From JBDKVA01 sp039679375 (GTDB taxonomy: Bacteria; Bacillota; Clostridia; Acetivibrionales; DTU013), in NCBI GenBank assembly GCA_039679375.1, contig JBDKVA010000131.1, positions 75,264 through 139,263 of the forward strand: a DNA stretch of 64,000 nt. Reading direction: 5' to 3'. Positions 25,525 to 33,530 of the stretch are shown piece after piece. Each line of letters begins with the position of its first letter. Position 1 is the first letter of the stretch. The notes under the pieces are model-generated. The model searched no databases. It was given only the letters and a program-made list of their open reading frames with translations, and had not been told where the DNA came from. Position numbers and translations under genes: made by a program.

Positions 25525-28140
25525 TCAACCCTTCTTTGCTTTTTGCTGCAGACGGTACAGCACATTCATCGCGTCCAGAGGCGTTATTGCCGAGACATCG
25601 ATATTTTTCAGTTCATCAAGTGCTTCCTTACCTGATTTATCTTCATTTCCGTTTCCAAAGTACATTTCAACCTGGCCGTCAAGCGGAACTTTCCGCCTCC
25701 TGATCCGGTGTTTGCTGATATCCGCATCCTCCAGTTCCTTAAGGAGCTCTTTTGCCCTGTCTATGACGGGCTGGGGGATACCGGCCAGCCTTGCCACCTG
25801 TATTCCGTAGCTGCCGTCGGCCCCTCCGCGCATGATTTTTCTGAGGAAAATGATGTCCTCTCCCTTTTCCTTTACTGCAATACAATAATTTTTAATACCG
25901 CTCATCTTACCCTCAAGCTCCGTAAGCTCATGGTAGTGAGTGGCGAATAATGTCCTGCTCCCTACCTTCTCACTGTCTGAAATATACTCAATGACAGACC
26001 ATGCAATGCTGAGACCGTCAAAGGTACTTGTCCCCCTGCCGATCTCATCCAGTACAAGCAGGCTCCGTTTCGTCGCATTTTCCAATATCCCTGCCACCTC
26101 GGACATCTCAACCATGAATGTGCTCTGCCCTGCCGCCAGATCATCCGATGCGCCGACCCTTGTGAAAATCCTGTCTACTACACCGATCACGGCAGAATTT
26201 GCAGGGACAAAGCTGCCTATCTGCGCCATCAGGACAATCTGGGCAACCTGCCTCATATAGGTTGATTTGCCTGCCATGTTGGGTCCGGTAATAATGGAAA
26301 GCCTGTCATCCTCCATGTCAAGAAATGTGTCATTGGGCACAAAAGCGCCCTGCTCCATCATCTTTTCTACGACAGGATGACGGCCTGCCTCGATTTTGAT
26401 CACTCCATCGCTATTCACTTCCGGCTTGCAATAATTCTCACGGTCTGCAACCTCGGCAAGCGAACAGAGGACATCCAGTTCGGCAATGCATGCAGCGGTC
26501 GTTTTAATTCTACCTACCTGTGATGCTATGCTTTCTCTGACCCCGGTAAACAGCCTGTATTCCAGCTCGACGATCTTTCCCTCCGCACCCAGGATGGTCT
26601 CTTCCATTTCCTTCAGCTCCTGCGTCACAAACCGTTCGCAGTTGGCAAGTGTCTGTTTCCGGATATATTCCGGAGGTATTAGATGGAAGTAGGATTTCGT
26701 GACTTCAAGATAATATCCGAATACTTTTGTAAAGCCTATTTTTAAATTTTTAATGCCTGTTTTTTCTCTTTCGGCAGCTTCCAGAGATGCGATCCACTGC
26801 TTCCCATCCGTTGTGGCAAGTCTTAGCCTGTCTACTTCTTCGTCATATCCGCTTTTAATGATTCCGCCCTCTTTTACGGATACGGGCGGATCGTCCATAA
26901 TAGACTTTTCAATGAGCGTACAAACATCCTCAAGGCTGTCCATCATGCTATTGCACTTGACTGCCAGTTCAGATCCGCAGCTTCCAAGAATCCCTTTTAC
27001 ATAGGGAACCTGACCAAGCGAATTCCTGAGAGCGATCAGATCCCTGCAATTGGCGCTGCCCAGTACGATCTTTCCCATCAGCCTCTCAATGTCGTGCACT
27101 TTTTTGAAAAGGTCGCGCAGCTCCATGCGCACCATGAATTTGTCCTTGAACTCGGACACGGCTTCAAGCCTCTCGGAAATATCGCCTGTATTGACAAGGG
27201 GCTGTTCCACCCATTTTCTAAGCGTCCTCGCCCCCATGGAAGTCATCGTTCTGTCCAGCACCCACAGAAGCGTACCCTTCCGGGCCTTTTCCCTCATGGT
27301 TTCCGTGAGTTCCAGATTCCTTCTTGTGGATATATCCAGCATCATATATTCTTCGAGCTTATAAGGAGTGATTTTTTGAATATGCTCAAGTCCGGCCTTT
27401 TGCGTCTGCTCCAGATAATACAGCAATGCTCCGCAGGCATTGCTGCAAAGCTCCGCGGTATCTTCCACCCATGCACCTGTCCCAAGCATCCTGTCCAGTG
27501 TTTCCGATGTAAAACGGTCCTCAAAGCACGAATCATCAAGAGGCGATATATAGGAATTAAAGCGTCTTCTGATCTTTTCCAGTACTTCAGACGTCTGAAA
27601 GAATGTTTTATTTGTAATGATCTCGGCAGGAGAGTATTTCGCGATTTCGTCCAGCAGCTTGTTCACTGTATTTCCCCACGTAATTCTTGCCGTTGAAAAT
27701 TCACCAGTAGAAACGTCGACAATCGCAAGTCCGAACATGTGGCCTTTTGAGTATATGGACACAAGGTAATTGTTCTTTTTTTCATCAAGCATCGTCATAT
27801 CGGTTACCGTACCCGGTGTGACGATCTTAACTACTTCCCTTTTTACAAGTCCTATTGCAAGCGCCGGATCTTCTACCTGTTCACAAATCGCTACCTTGTA
27901 GCCCTTATTGATCAAACGCGAAATATATCCATCCACCGCATGAAAAGGAACTCCGCACATGGGAGCCCTCTCATCCAAACCACAATCCTTTCCGGTCAGC
28001 GTTATTTCAAGTTCTCTTGACGCAAGAACCGCATCGTCAAAAAACATCTCATAAAAATCGCCTATCCTGAACATGAGAATGCAATCCTTTTGCTGTTCTT
28101 TTATATCCAGGTATTGCTGCATCATTGGTGTAACAGGCAT
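25525..28140 (-). CDS. mutS: DNA mismatch recognition protein MutS
   Basis: An 871-residue MutS1. The N-terminal mismatch-binding motif FRIGDFYEMFFDDA near residue 24 includes the Phe-x-Glu wedge. Walker A GPNMAGKSTYMRQVA is near 617, Walker B LLVLDEIGRGTSTFDG near 693, and a C-terminal dimer/clamp region follows. Length and order are normal. It leads a probable mutS-mutL-miaA-hfq unit and has GAGG upstream. A family A palindrome lies in its 5' region between it and ylbF. Confidence 0.97.
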   Translation of the reverse strand: MPVTPMMQQYLDIKEQQKDCILMFRIGDFYEMFFDDAVLASRELEITLTGKDCGLDERAPMCGVPFHAVDGYISRLINKGYKVAICEQVEDPALAIGLVKREVVKIVTPGTVTDMTMLDEKKNNYLVSIYSKGHMFGLAIVDVSTGEFSTARITWGNTVNKLLDEIAKYSPAEIITNKTFFQTSEVLEKIRRRFNSYISPLDDSCFEDRFTSETLDRMLGTGAWVEDTAELCSNACGALLYYLEQTQKAGLEHIQKITPYKLEEYMMLDISTRRNLELTETMREKARKGTLLWVLDRTMTSMGARTLRKWVEQPLVNTGDISERLEAVSEFKDKFMVRMELRDLFKKVHDIERLMGKIVLGSANCRDLIALRNSLGQVPYVKGILGSCGSELAVKCNSMMDSLEDVCTLIEKSIMDDPPVSVKEGGIIKSGYDEEVDRLRLATTDGKQWIASLEAAEREKTGIKNLKIGFTKVFGYYLEVTKSYFHLIPPEYIRKQTLANCERFVTQELKEMEETILGAEGKIVELEYRLFTGVRESIASQVGRIKTTAACIAELDVLCSLAEVADRENYCKPEVNSDGVIKIEAGRHPVVEKMMEQGAFVPNDTFLDMEDDRLSIITGPNMAGKSTYMRQVAQIVLMAQIGSFVPANSAVIGVVDRIFTRVGASDDLAAGQSTFMVEMSEVAGILENATKRSLLVLDEIGRGTSTFDGLSIAWSVIEYISDSEKVGSRTLFATHYHELTELEGKMSGIKNYCIAVKEKGEDIIFLRKIMRGGADGSYGIQVARLAGIPQPVIDRAKELLKELEDADISKHRIRRRKVPLDGQVEMYFGNGNEDKSGKEALDELKNIDVSAITPLDAMNVLYRLQQKAKKG

Positions 28141-28173
28141 TTCCCCGACCTCACTTATACCAGTTCTATCTAT

Positions 28174-28267
28174 ATTGAATGAACTAATTTTCTTTACGAA
28201 TGGCTGCGCAAACAGCAGTGATTCTATTATGTTTGCGAAGACAGGCGTTTAGAAAATTTCATTCAAT
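28174..28267 (+). repeat. Family A palindromic element, copy A3
   Basis: Ninety-four bases in the same orientation as A1, with inner arms CTGCGCAAACA and TGTTTGCGAAG. It fills most of the gap between the ylbF stop and the mutS start. Confidence 0.9.
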
Positions 28268-28280
28268 TAATCTAATTCTA

Positions 28281-28673
28281 TTAATGGGACCCGCCGCAGC
28301 TTCCGCCGCATGAGGAGCATTTTGAAGGTGAACATGCTTCCTCACCCGTAATGGAAAAAGTGATCACATCATTAATATTTTTCATCATACTGTCAAATGC
28401 ATTCTTTGCATCAAGATATTCAAGTGTGACCGGATAGATATTCAGTTCGGACTGCTTTGCCATGAGCATATCCTTTATTTCACTTATCCGGATTTCACCT
28501 TTTTTTTCTCTTGTCGCCTTAACCAATTCGATCTGGAGCAGCCTGTAATCCTCCATCAGCCCCATTCCCCGGTCATCTGCCTCCAATGAGATTTCGGCTT
28601 TTTTCAATCTTTGCAGCTCAAGCGATTCTCCGATCGTTTCTCCCAATTCCCTTGCTTTGATCAATACGTCCAT
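28281..28673 (-). CDS. YlbF/YmcA-family protein with cysteine-rich tail
   Basis: A 130-residue helical protein of the YlbF/YmcA family. In Bacillus, YlbF, YmcA and YaaT form a complex that affects RNase Y-dependent mRNA maturation, competence and biofilm formation and is reported to carry iron-sulfur clusters. The body is charged helices; the last 20 residues contain five cysteines plus a histidine (ACSPSKCSSCGGSCGGSH), a plausible metal or cluster ligand set. It lies between miaB and mutS as in other clostridia. RNase Y is encoded at 52055-53647. Confidence 0.85.
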   Translation of the reverse strand: MDVLIKARELGETIGESLELQRLKKAEISLEADDRGMGLMEDYRLLQIELVKATREKKGEIRISEIKDMLMAKQSELNIYPVTLEYLDAKNAFDSMMKNINDVITFSITGEEACSPSKCSSCGGSCGGSH

Positions 28674-28752
28674 TTTATTATCAAACCCTTCCGCTTAATT
28701 TTATAGATTCCCATACCATGCACTGTTCCTCATAATGAAATCATAAGCAAAT

Positions 28753-30162
28753 TTACACGAGCTTTCCCATAAGCGACCATGTGCCGGCATTTTCGATCCT
28801 TACATCCACAAGCCTGCCTGTCAGGTCCGTACTTCCTTCAAAATTTACTATCTTATTCGTCCTTGTGCGTCCTCCCAGCATATTGATACTGTTTTTGCTG
28901 GGTCCTTCCACCAGCACTTCCACAACCCTGCCGTACAGCTGGTCATTCAGTTCCTTACCGATACGGTTCTGGAGACTCAAAAGCTCATCGAACCTTCTCT
29001 TTTTGTCCTCTTCACAAACCTGGTCCTCCTTCTCCGCCGCCGGTGTGCCGGTTCTTTTCGAGTAGAGGAATGTATATACATAATCGAATTTAATTTTATC
29101 AATGAGGTCAAGCGTCTGTTCAAAATCCTCGTCGCTCTCACCAGGATAGCCAACTATAATATCGGTCGTCAAAGCAATCCCCGGAACCTGTCCCCGAATT
29201 TTACCCGCCAATCCGATATAATGCTCCCTTGTATACTTCCTGTTCATTTCCTTTAAAATGGTATTGCTGCCGGCTTGCACAGGGAGGTGCAAATGTTCGC
29301 ACACCTTGCTGCAATCCCGCATTGCGTAAATCAGCTCATCCGACAGATCTTTCGGGTGAGAGGTCATAAACCGCACTCTCTCAATTCCCTCCACTTTCTC
29401 AAGACTGCGTAGAAGGCTTGCAAAGCTGCTTCCGTCATTCAGATCCATCCCATAGGAATTGACATTCTGCCCAAGAAGCGTGATTTCCTTAAAGCCCTGA
29501 TGCCCAAGAAGCCTGGCTTCATCGAGGATATCGCCGATTCTCCTGCTTCTCTCTCTTCCTCTGACATAGGGTACGATACAGTACGAACAAAAATTGTTGC
29601 AGCCATACATGATCGTAAGCCATGCCTTTATGCCCTGCTCCCGTCTGATCGGCATCCCTTCGGCGATCAATCCGTCCGAGCTGCCGACATTAGCAACCGG
29701 CGCTTTGGAAGTGAGTGTTTTATAAAGTAATTCCGGAAATTTATGAATATTGTGCGTACCGAATATCAGATCGACCTGCCTGTATTTTTTTAAAATATGG
29801 TCTACAATGTCCTTTTGCTGCATCATGCAGCCGCAAAGCGCGATCATCATATCGGGTCTGCGGTTTTTCAGCGCCTTCAGCGATCCCAGATGTCCATATA
29901 CCTTCAATTCGGCATTTTCTCTGACACAGCAGGTATTATACAGTATCAGGTCACATTCTTCCAGCTTTTCCGTATACGTATATCCCATGGCTTCCAGCAT
30001 TCCGGCAAGCTTTTCGGAGTCATTTTCGTTCATCTGGCAGCCGAACGTACTGATGTTGTACTTTTTGTCAGCTTCAGGATTCATCTCATGCACTGAGTGC
30101 ATGAACGCATCCTGCCTGGTCATCTCCTCCTCGGGAACCAGTATGTTTTCTCTTTTGCCCAA
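28753..30162 (-). CDS. miaB: tRNA methylthiotransferase MiaB
   Basis: A 469-residue radical SAM enzyme that adds the methylthio group to i6A37 of tRNA. The N-terminal UPF0004 domain has FGCQMNENDSEKLAGML near residue 40 with the first auxiliary-cluster cysteine, then CGCMMQQKD. The radical SAM motif CNNFCSYC is near residue 188, and a C-terminal TRAM domain begins about 405. The start is TTG with GGAGG six bases upstream. It acts after MiaA, encoded downstream in the cluster. Confidence 0.96.
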   Translation of the reverse strand: MGKRENILVPEEEMTRQDAFMHSVHEMNPEADKKYNISTFGCQMNENDSEKLAGMLEAMGYTYTEKLEECDLILYNTCCVRENAELKVYGHLGSLKALKNRRPDMMIALCGCMMQQKDIVDHILKKYRQVDLIFGTHNIHKFPELLYKTLTSKAPVANVGSSDGLIAEGMPIRREQGIKAWLTIMYGCNNFCSYCIVPYVRGRERSRRIGDILDEARLLGHQGFKEITLLGQNVNSYGMDLNDGSSFASLLRSLEKVEGIERVRFMTSHPKDLSDELIYAMRDCSKVCEHLHLPVQAGSNTILKEMNRKYTREHYIGLAGKIRGQVPGIALTTDIIVGYPGESDEDFEQTLDLIDKIKFDYVYTFLYSKRTGTPAAEKEDQVCEEDKKRRFDELLSLQNRIGKELNDQLYGRVVEVLVEGPSKNSINMLGGRTRTNKIVNFEGSTDLTGRLVDVRIENAGTWSLMGKLV

Positions 30163-30183
30163 TGATATCCTCCATCTATATTA

Positions 30184-30278
30184 ATTGAATGAAATTCTCT
30201 AAACGCCTGTCTTCGCAAACATCATAGAATCACTGCTGTTTGCGCAGCCATTCGTAAAGAAAATTAGCTCATTCAATA
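30184..30278 (-). repeat. Family A palindromic element, copy A4
   Basis: A 95-base copy in the opposite orientation to A1-A3, upstream of miaB. A further terminal sequence (ATTAATTGAATGAAATTTCA, 30279-30298) follows at once and looks like the end of a second, truncated copy. Confidence 0.9.
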
Positions 30279-30306
30279 TTAATTGAATGAAATTTCACTT
30301 TACCTA

Positions 30307-30338
30307 TTATACCATGATTTCCACAGAAATCATGGTAT
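30307..30338. repeat. Perfect 14-bp inverted repeat
   Basis: TATACCATGATTTC and GAAATCATGGTATA flank a 4-base loop (CACA). It is followed by a GC-rich segment (30350-30411) that is unlike its surroundings and contains a further TTTCGGC/GCCGAAA pair. Confidence 0.75.
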
Positions 30339-30411
30339 AAATGCCCATGCGCGTTTCGGCGCCACGCTCTTTGGCCGAAAATTTCGCGCGGGCGGCTAAT
30401 TTCCGCGGAGC

Positions 30412-30457
30412 GGTATAATGTATCTGCATTACGGCCCATATGCAGATACATTATACC
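30412..30457. repeat. Perfect 18-bp inverted repeat at the nagZ 3' end
   Basis: GGTATAATGTATCTGCAT (30412-30429) and its complement (30440-30457) enclose a 10-base loop. The proximal arm is inside the last nagZ codons and the other arm lies after the stop. It could be a transcript-end hairpin, but there is no T-run. Confidence 0.78.
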
Positions 30458-31787
30458 ATTTGCTCAAAACCTCATCAATTTTTTTGTTGATCTCATCCAC
30501 ATTCACCGAAGGTGTTTGATCATCCTTCAATCCGTACTTGCTTTTCAGCTTCAGGATTCTTAAAACACTCTCGTCGATCCTTTTTTCCGGTACTGTGCCA
30601 TTTATCACGGCAGTCTTCAATGCGCTGATCGCGTCCAACTGGTTATTATAGCCATGGCAGACCAGTATGATATCGCTGCCGGCGCTGACCGATCTTGTAA
30701 CGGCGCTGCCGATTGCATAATTTTTATCGATCGCATCCATCGTCATATCATCTGTGATGACCACTCCGCTGAAATTCATTTTCTCCCGTAAAATATCTGT
30801 TATAATGGTTTTTGATAAGGATGCAGGGTATTTGGGATCAATGCGCTGCATCAGTATGTGAGCAATCATCACTGCATCAGCCTGGCTATTGATGGCAGCC
30901 TCAAAAGGGATGAACTCAAATTTCTCCAGTCTGTCCATGTCATAGCCGACTGACGGCAATCCGACATGCGAATCAACCGATGTATCTCCGTGCCCCGGGA
31001 AATGCTTGACAACCGGGATCACCCCTTTAGTCCGGATACCGTTCATTGTCTGAACTCCTAATTTGCTTACAATTTGAGGTTCTGTCCCAAAAGACCTGTC
31101 CGCGATCACAGTATTTTCAGGATTACTGAAGATGTCAAGGACCGGCGCAAAATCCATATTAAAACCGAAAGCACTTATCTCTTCGGCTATGATACTGCCA
31201 ATGCTGTAAGAAAAATCGCCGTTATTGACTTTACCGATCTCTTCATTGGATGGAAACTTGTGCAGCTCCCCAGGCATCCTGCTTATCCTTCCGCCTTCCT
31301 CGTCAACAGATATGAACAATGGAGTTGAATTTCCAGAATTGGCCTTCTTTATTGAATTGATCAGCTTGAGTAACTGATCTGCGTTCTTTACATTATTGCC
31401 GAATAAAATGACGCCGCCGATATGATAATCCTGAATCATGCTTTTAATGCTGTCATTTAACGCATATCCCTTAAATCCGACAATGAACATCTGGCCAATT
31501 TTTTCGTCCAGTGTCATTGCCTTGATTTTCCCGATCATGCTGTCATAATCATCCCTATGGCTGCCAGTCACTGTGGTTGCGCCAGCGGTAGAGGTTTGTC
31601 CGTTTTCCGCCGGTCCGGTAGTGTTATCGGTAATTGTTGTTCCATTTATCGTCAAACTGTTTTCAACAGTTCGTCCATCATCCGATGTTGCATTATGAAC
31701 CCCACCTGTACCTCCTTTTGTACAGCAGGAAACCAGTGCAGCTATTGTCAAAAAGCCTATAACCAATATTGCGATTCCTTTTTTCAT
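30429..31787 (-). CDS. nagZ: Glycoside hydrolase family 3 beta-N-acetylhexosaminidase lipoprotein
   Basis: A GH3 enzyme of about 452 residues that removes N-acetylglucosamine from cell-wall fragments. From MKKGIAILVIGFLTIAALVS a signal peptide leads to a lipobox (LVSC), so it should be a surface lipoprotein, as in Firmicutes. The domain has KFPSNEEIGKVNNGDFSY, VIPVVKHFPGHGDTSVDSHV with the catalytic Asp-His region, and AVMIAHILMQ. A 53-codon extension to 31946 would overlap the upstream gene and put charged repeats before the signal peptide, so I excluded it; the ribosome binding site for the chosen ATG is weak (GAAGCGG). The gene follows the PyrE-like gene. Confidence 0.87.
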   Translation of the reverse strand: MKKGIAILVIGFLTIAALVSCCTKGGTGGVHNATSDDGRTVENSLTINGTTITDNTTGPAENGQTSTAGATTVTGSHRDDYDSMIGKIKAMTLDEKIGQMFIVGFKGYALNDSIKSMIQDYHIGGVILFGNNVKNADQLLKLINSIKKANSGNSTPLFISVDEEGGRISRMPGELHKFPSNEEIGKVNNGDFSYSIGSIIAEEISAFGFNMDFAPVLDIFSNPENTVIADRSFGTEPQIVSKLGVQTMNGIRTKGVIPVVKHFPGHGDTSVDSHVGLPSVGYDMDRLEKFEFIPFEAAINSQADAVMIAHILMQRIDPKYPASLSKTIITDILREKMNFSGVVITDDMTMDAIDKNYAIGSAVTRSVSAGSDIILVCHGYNNQLDAISALKTAVINGTVPEKRIDESVLRILKLKSKYGLKDDQTPSVNVDEINKKIDEVLSKWYNVSAYGP

Positions 31788-31902
31788 CCGCTTCACGTTT
31801 TGGGGCTGGCCGCCGGTCTTACCTGCTGATCGCCCATGCATCCCGGGCTGATCGCAGGTCTTGCCTGCCGCTCGTCCATACATCCGGTTACACCGCCCTG
31901 GC

Positions 31903-32754
31903 TCACGCATATATGTTTTTTTCAATACAGAGTCTTGCCCGTTCACTTGTCTTGCTATCTGACTTCAGTGCATTCTGCAAAAACTCAGGGTGTTCCCTGA
32001 GGAAGGTTTTCATGGATTCACGCGGATCCGCCGTATAATTAAGGAGCATTTCATATTGACCTTTTGATATCAGCCCCATCTTTAGAGCACTGTCAAAAAA
32101 CGCCCTGTCGATTTTGACCATCGCAAAGGAGCAGACATGGTTCCTTTCAAGCAGCTGCGCTCCTCCCTGCAGCCTGTCGACGACCACAACACTGTTGGTT
32201 AATTGCCCGCCGATGTTTTTGATGGCAGGCAACCATGCACGTTCATAGCTGGATGCTTCCGTGATCAGATCTGCTATATGCAGTACCTGAGCGCCGTTGA
32301 TTGATTTGTCCGGGAATGTTTCTCCTTTTTCGGTGATCACAGCCGACAAGTCCTTATATATAGTGATGTGCGGCTTGCCGAGAATATCTGCCGCTATCAG
32401 TGAAAAGAACCAGTCTCGCCTTTCTCCGCCGGAAATATAGTCCACGCTTGCCAGATCAATATTATCCCGGATAAAGTCCAGCATGGAGTCAACTAATCCC
32501 CTGTAAATATCATCGGAATCGTAATTTTCCTTCAAAACCGGATTAAGCTTTCCCGGACAGCCAAGCCTGTCTGCTTTTATCGCATCGATTGTCTCAAGCA
32601 GTTCAAGCGCCTTTCTTTCGCTGCCATATAAAAAATGCGTATTTATGTAATATGGGCCAATCGTACCCGAGGTGTACCAAAATGGTTTTCCTTCCGGACA
32701 AACCCTTACGGCGCCTGTGTTGAACAACCAGTTGACGAGCTTTATATCGGACAT
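31903..32754 (-). CDS. Divergent orotate phosphoribosyltransferase-like protein
   Basis: A 283-residue protein resembling PyrE. SGTIGPYYINTHFLYGSER corresponds to the substrate region of OPRT, and YISGGERRDWFFSLIAADIL to the region before the catalytic loop. The PRPP-binding motif is altered: VVVVDRLQGGAQLL replaces the usual hydrophobic-Asp-Asp-x-x-x-x-G-G/T pattern, with Arg for the second acidic residue. It is also longer than normal OPRT (about 190-215), with an extra segment of about 60 residues after that motif. It closes the pyr operon, which has no standard pyrE in view. It could be the working OPRT, a regulator or a paralogue. AGGAGG supports the start. Confidence 0.72.
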   Translation of the reverse strand: MSDIKLVNWLFNTGAVRVCPEGKPFWYTSGTIGPYYINTHFLYGSERKALELLETIDAIKADRLGCPGKLNPVLKENYDSDDIYRGLVDSMLDFIRDNIDLASVDYISGGERRDWFFSLIAADILGKPHITIYKDLSAVITEKGETFPDKSINGAQVLHIADLITEASSYERAWLPAIKNIGGQLTNSVVVVDRLQGGAQLLERNHVCSFAMVKIDRAFFDSALKMGLISKGQYEMLLNYTADPRESMKTFLREHPEFLQNALKSDSKTSERARLCIEKNIYA

Positions 32755-32830
32755 GTATGATTCCTCCTAGACTTTCGTTATTTTACCTGGAATTGCGGCG
32801 TTTCAGCTTTAAACTCAAGCCGACTTGTTC

Positions 32831-33526
32831 CTATTTGTTTCCGGTCTTTTCCCTTTCCTTTACCTTCCGCATATAATCCTCCCACCAATCCTGTCCTGTG
32901 ATTGTTCCAAGGTCATCGCCAAGATGGGTTGAATCACCTTCCGTTACGGTCGTAAAGAGGCCGTCTTTATAGTCCATTATTGTTACGGCGGTGTTATCAC
33001 ACCATGCGACATTGATCATTTCTTCCAGATCACATGCCCTGAAATGGCAGATCAAAGCGCGTATTGCTGTTCCGTGTGTTACGATGCAGATATTTTTCCC
33101 TTTATTTTGATGGATTATTTGCATAACTTCATCGACGAGCCTTTTCTGAAATTCCTCCATCGACTCACCGTTGGGCATCTGATGTTTATGCGGGTTGTTT
33201 TCCCACGTTTCATAGGCTTCAGGCCATCTTTCCTGCAGTTCGGCCCAGGTCATTCCTTCCCAGTCACCACCGTTGATTTCCTTCAGCTTGTCCGTCCGGA
33301 TGATCGGCAGGTTCTTTACTGCGGAAATGTATTCGGCAGTCTGGAGTGTTCTTTTCAGGCTGCTGGAGTACAGTACATCAATATCTATTTCCTTGAGTCT
33401 TTCTGCTACGCGCTTTGCCTGAAGATGTCCCCTTTCTGTTATGCAGGAATCTGTCCAGCCGTGAAAATGCCTGGATTTATTTCCTTCTGCCTCCGCATGC
33501 CTGACTAAAATAAGTCTTGTTTTCAT
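32831..33526 (-). CDS. Histidine phosphatase family protein
   Basis: A 231-residue member of the phosphoglycerate-mutase-like histidine phosphatase family. The catalytic RHAEAEGN lies near residue 9, SSSLKRTLQTAEYI near 55, the conserved Glu in INGGDWEGM near 88, and THGTAIRALI with the second His near 151. It starts four bases after the pyrD stop, so it is co-transcribed in the pyrimidine operon. The substrate is unknown; nucleotides, sugar phosphates and alpha-ribazole phosphate are all used in this family. Its place between pyrD and the PyrE-like gene hints at a link to nucleotide metabolism. Confidence 0.85.
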   Translation of the reverse strand: MKTRLILVRHAEAEGNKSRHFHGWTDSCITERGHLQAKRVAERLKEIDIDVLYSSSLKRTLQTAEYISAVKNLPIIRTDKLKEINGGDWEGMTWAELQERWPEAYETWENNPHKHQMPNGESMEEFQKRLVDEVMQIIHQNKGKNICIVTHGTAIRALICHFRACDLEEMINVAWCDNTAVTIMDYKDGLFTTVTEGDSTHLGDDLGTITGQDWWEDYMRKVKEREKTGNK

Positions 33527-33530
33527 CGAA

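Noticed and set aside
27094..27696. 200-codon open frame opposite mutS
   Set aside because: Shadow of mutS with cysteine/histidine-rich noise and no start signals.
31788..31946. 53-codon N-terminal extension of nagZ
   Set aside because: It would put a basic repeat-rich segment before a clear lipoprotein signal peptide and overlap the upstream gene.
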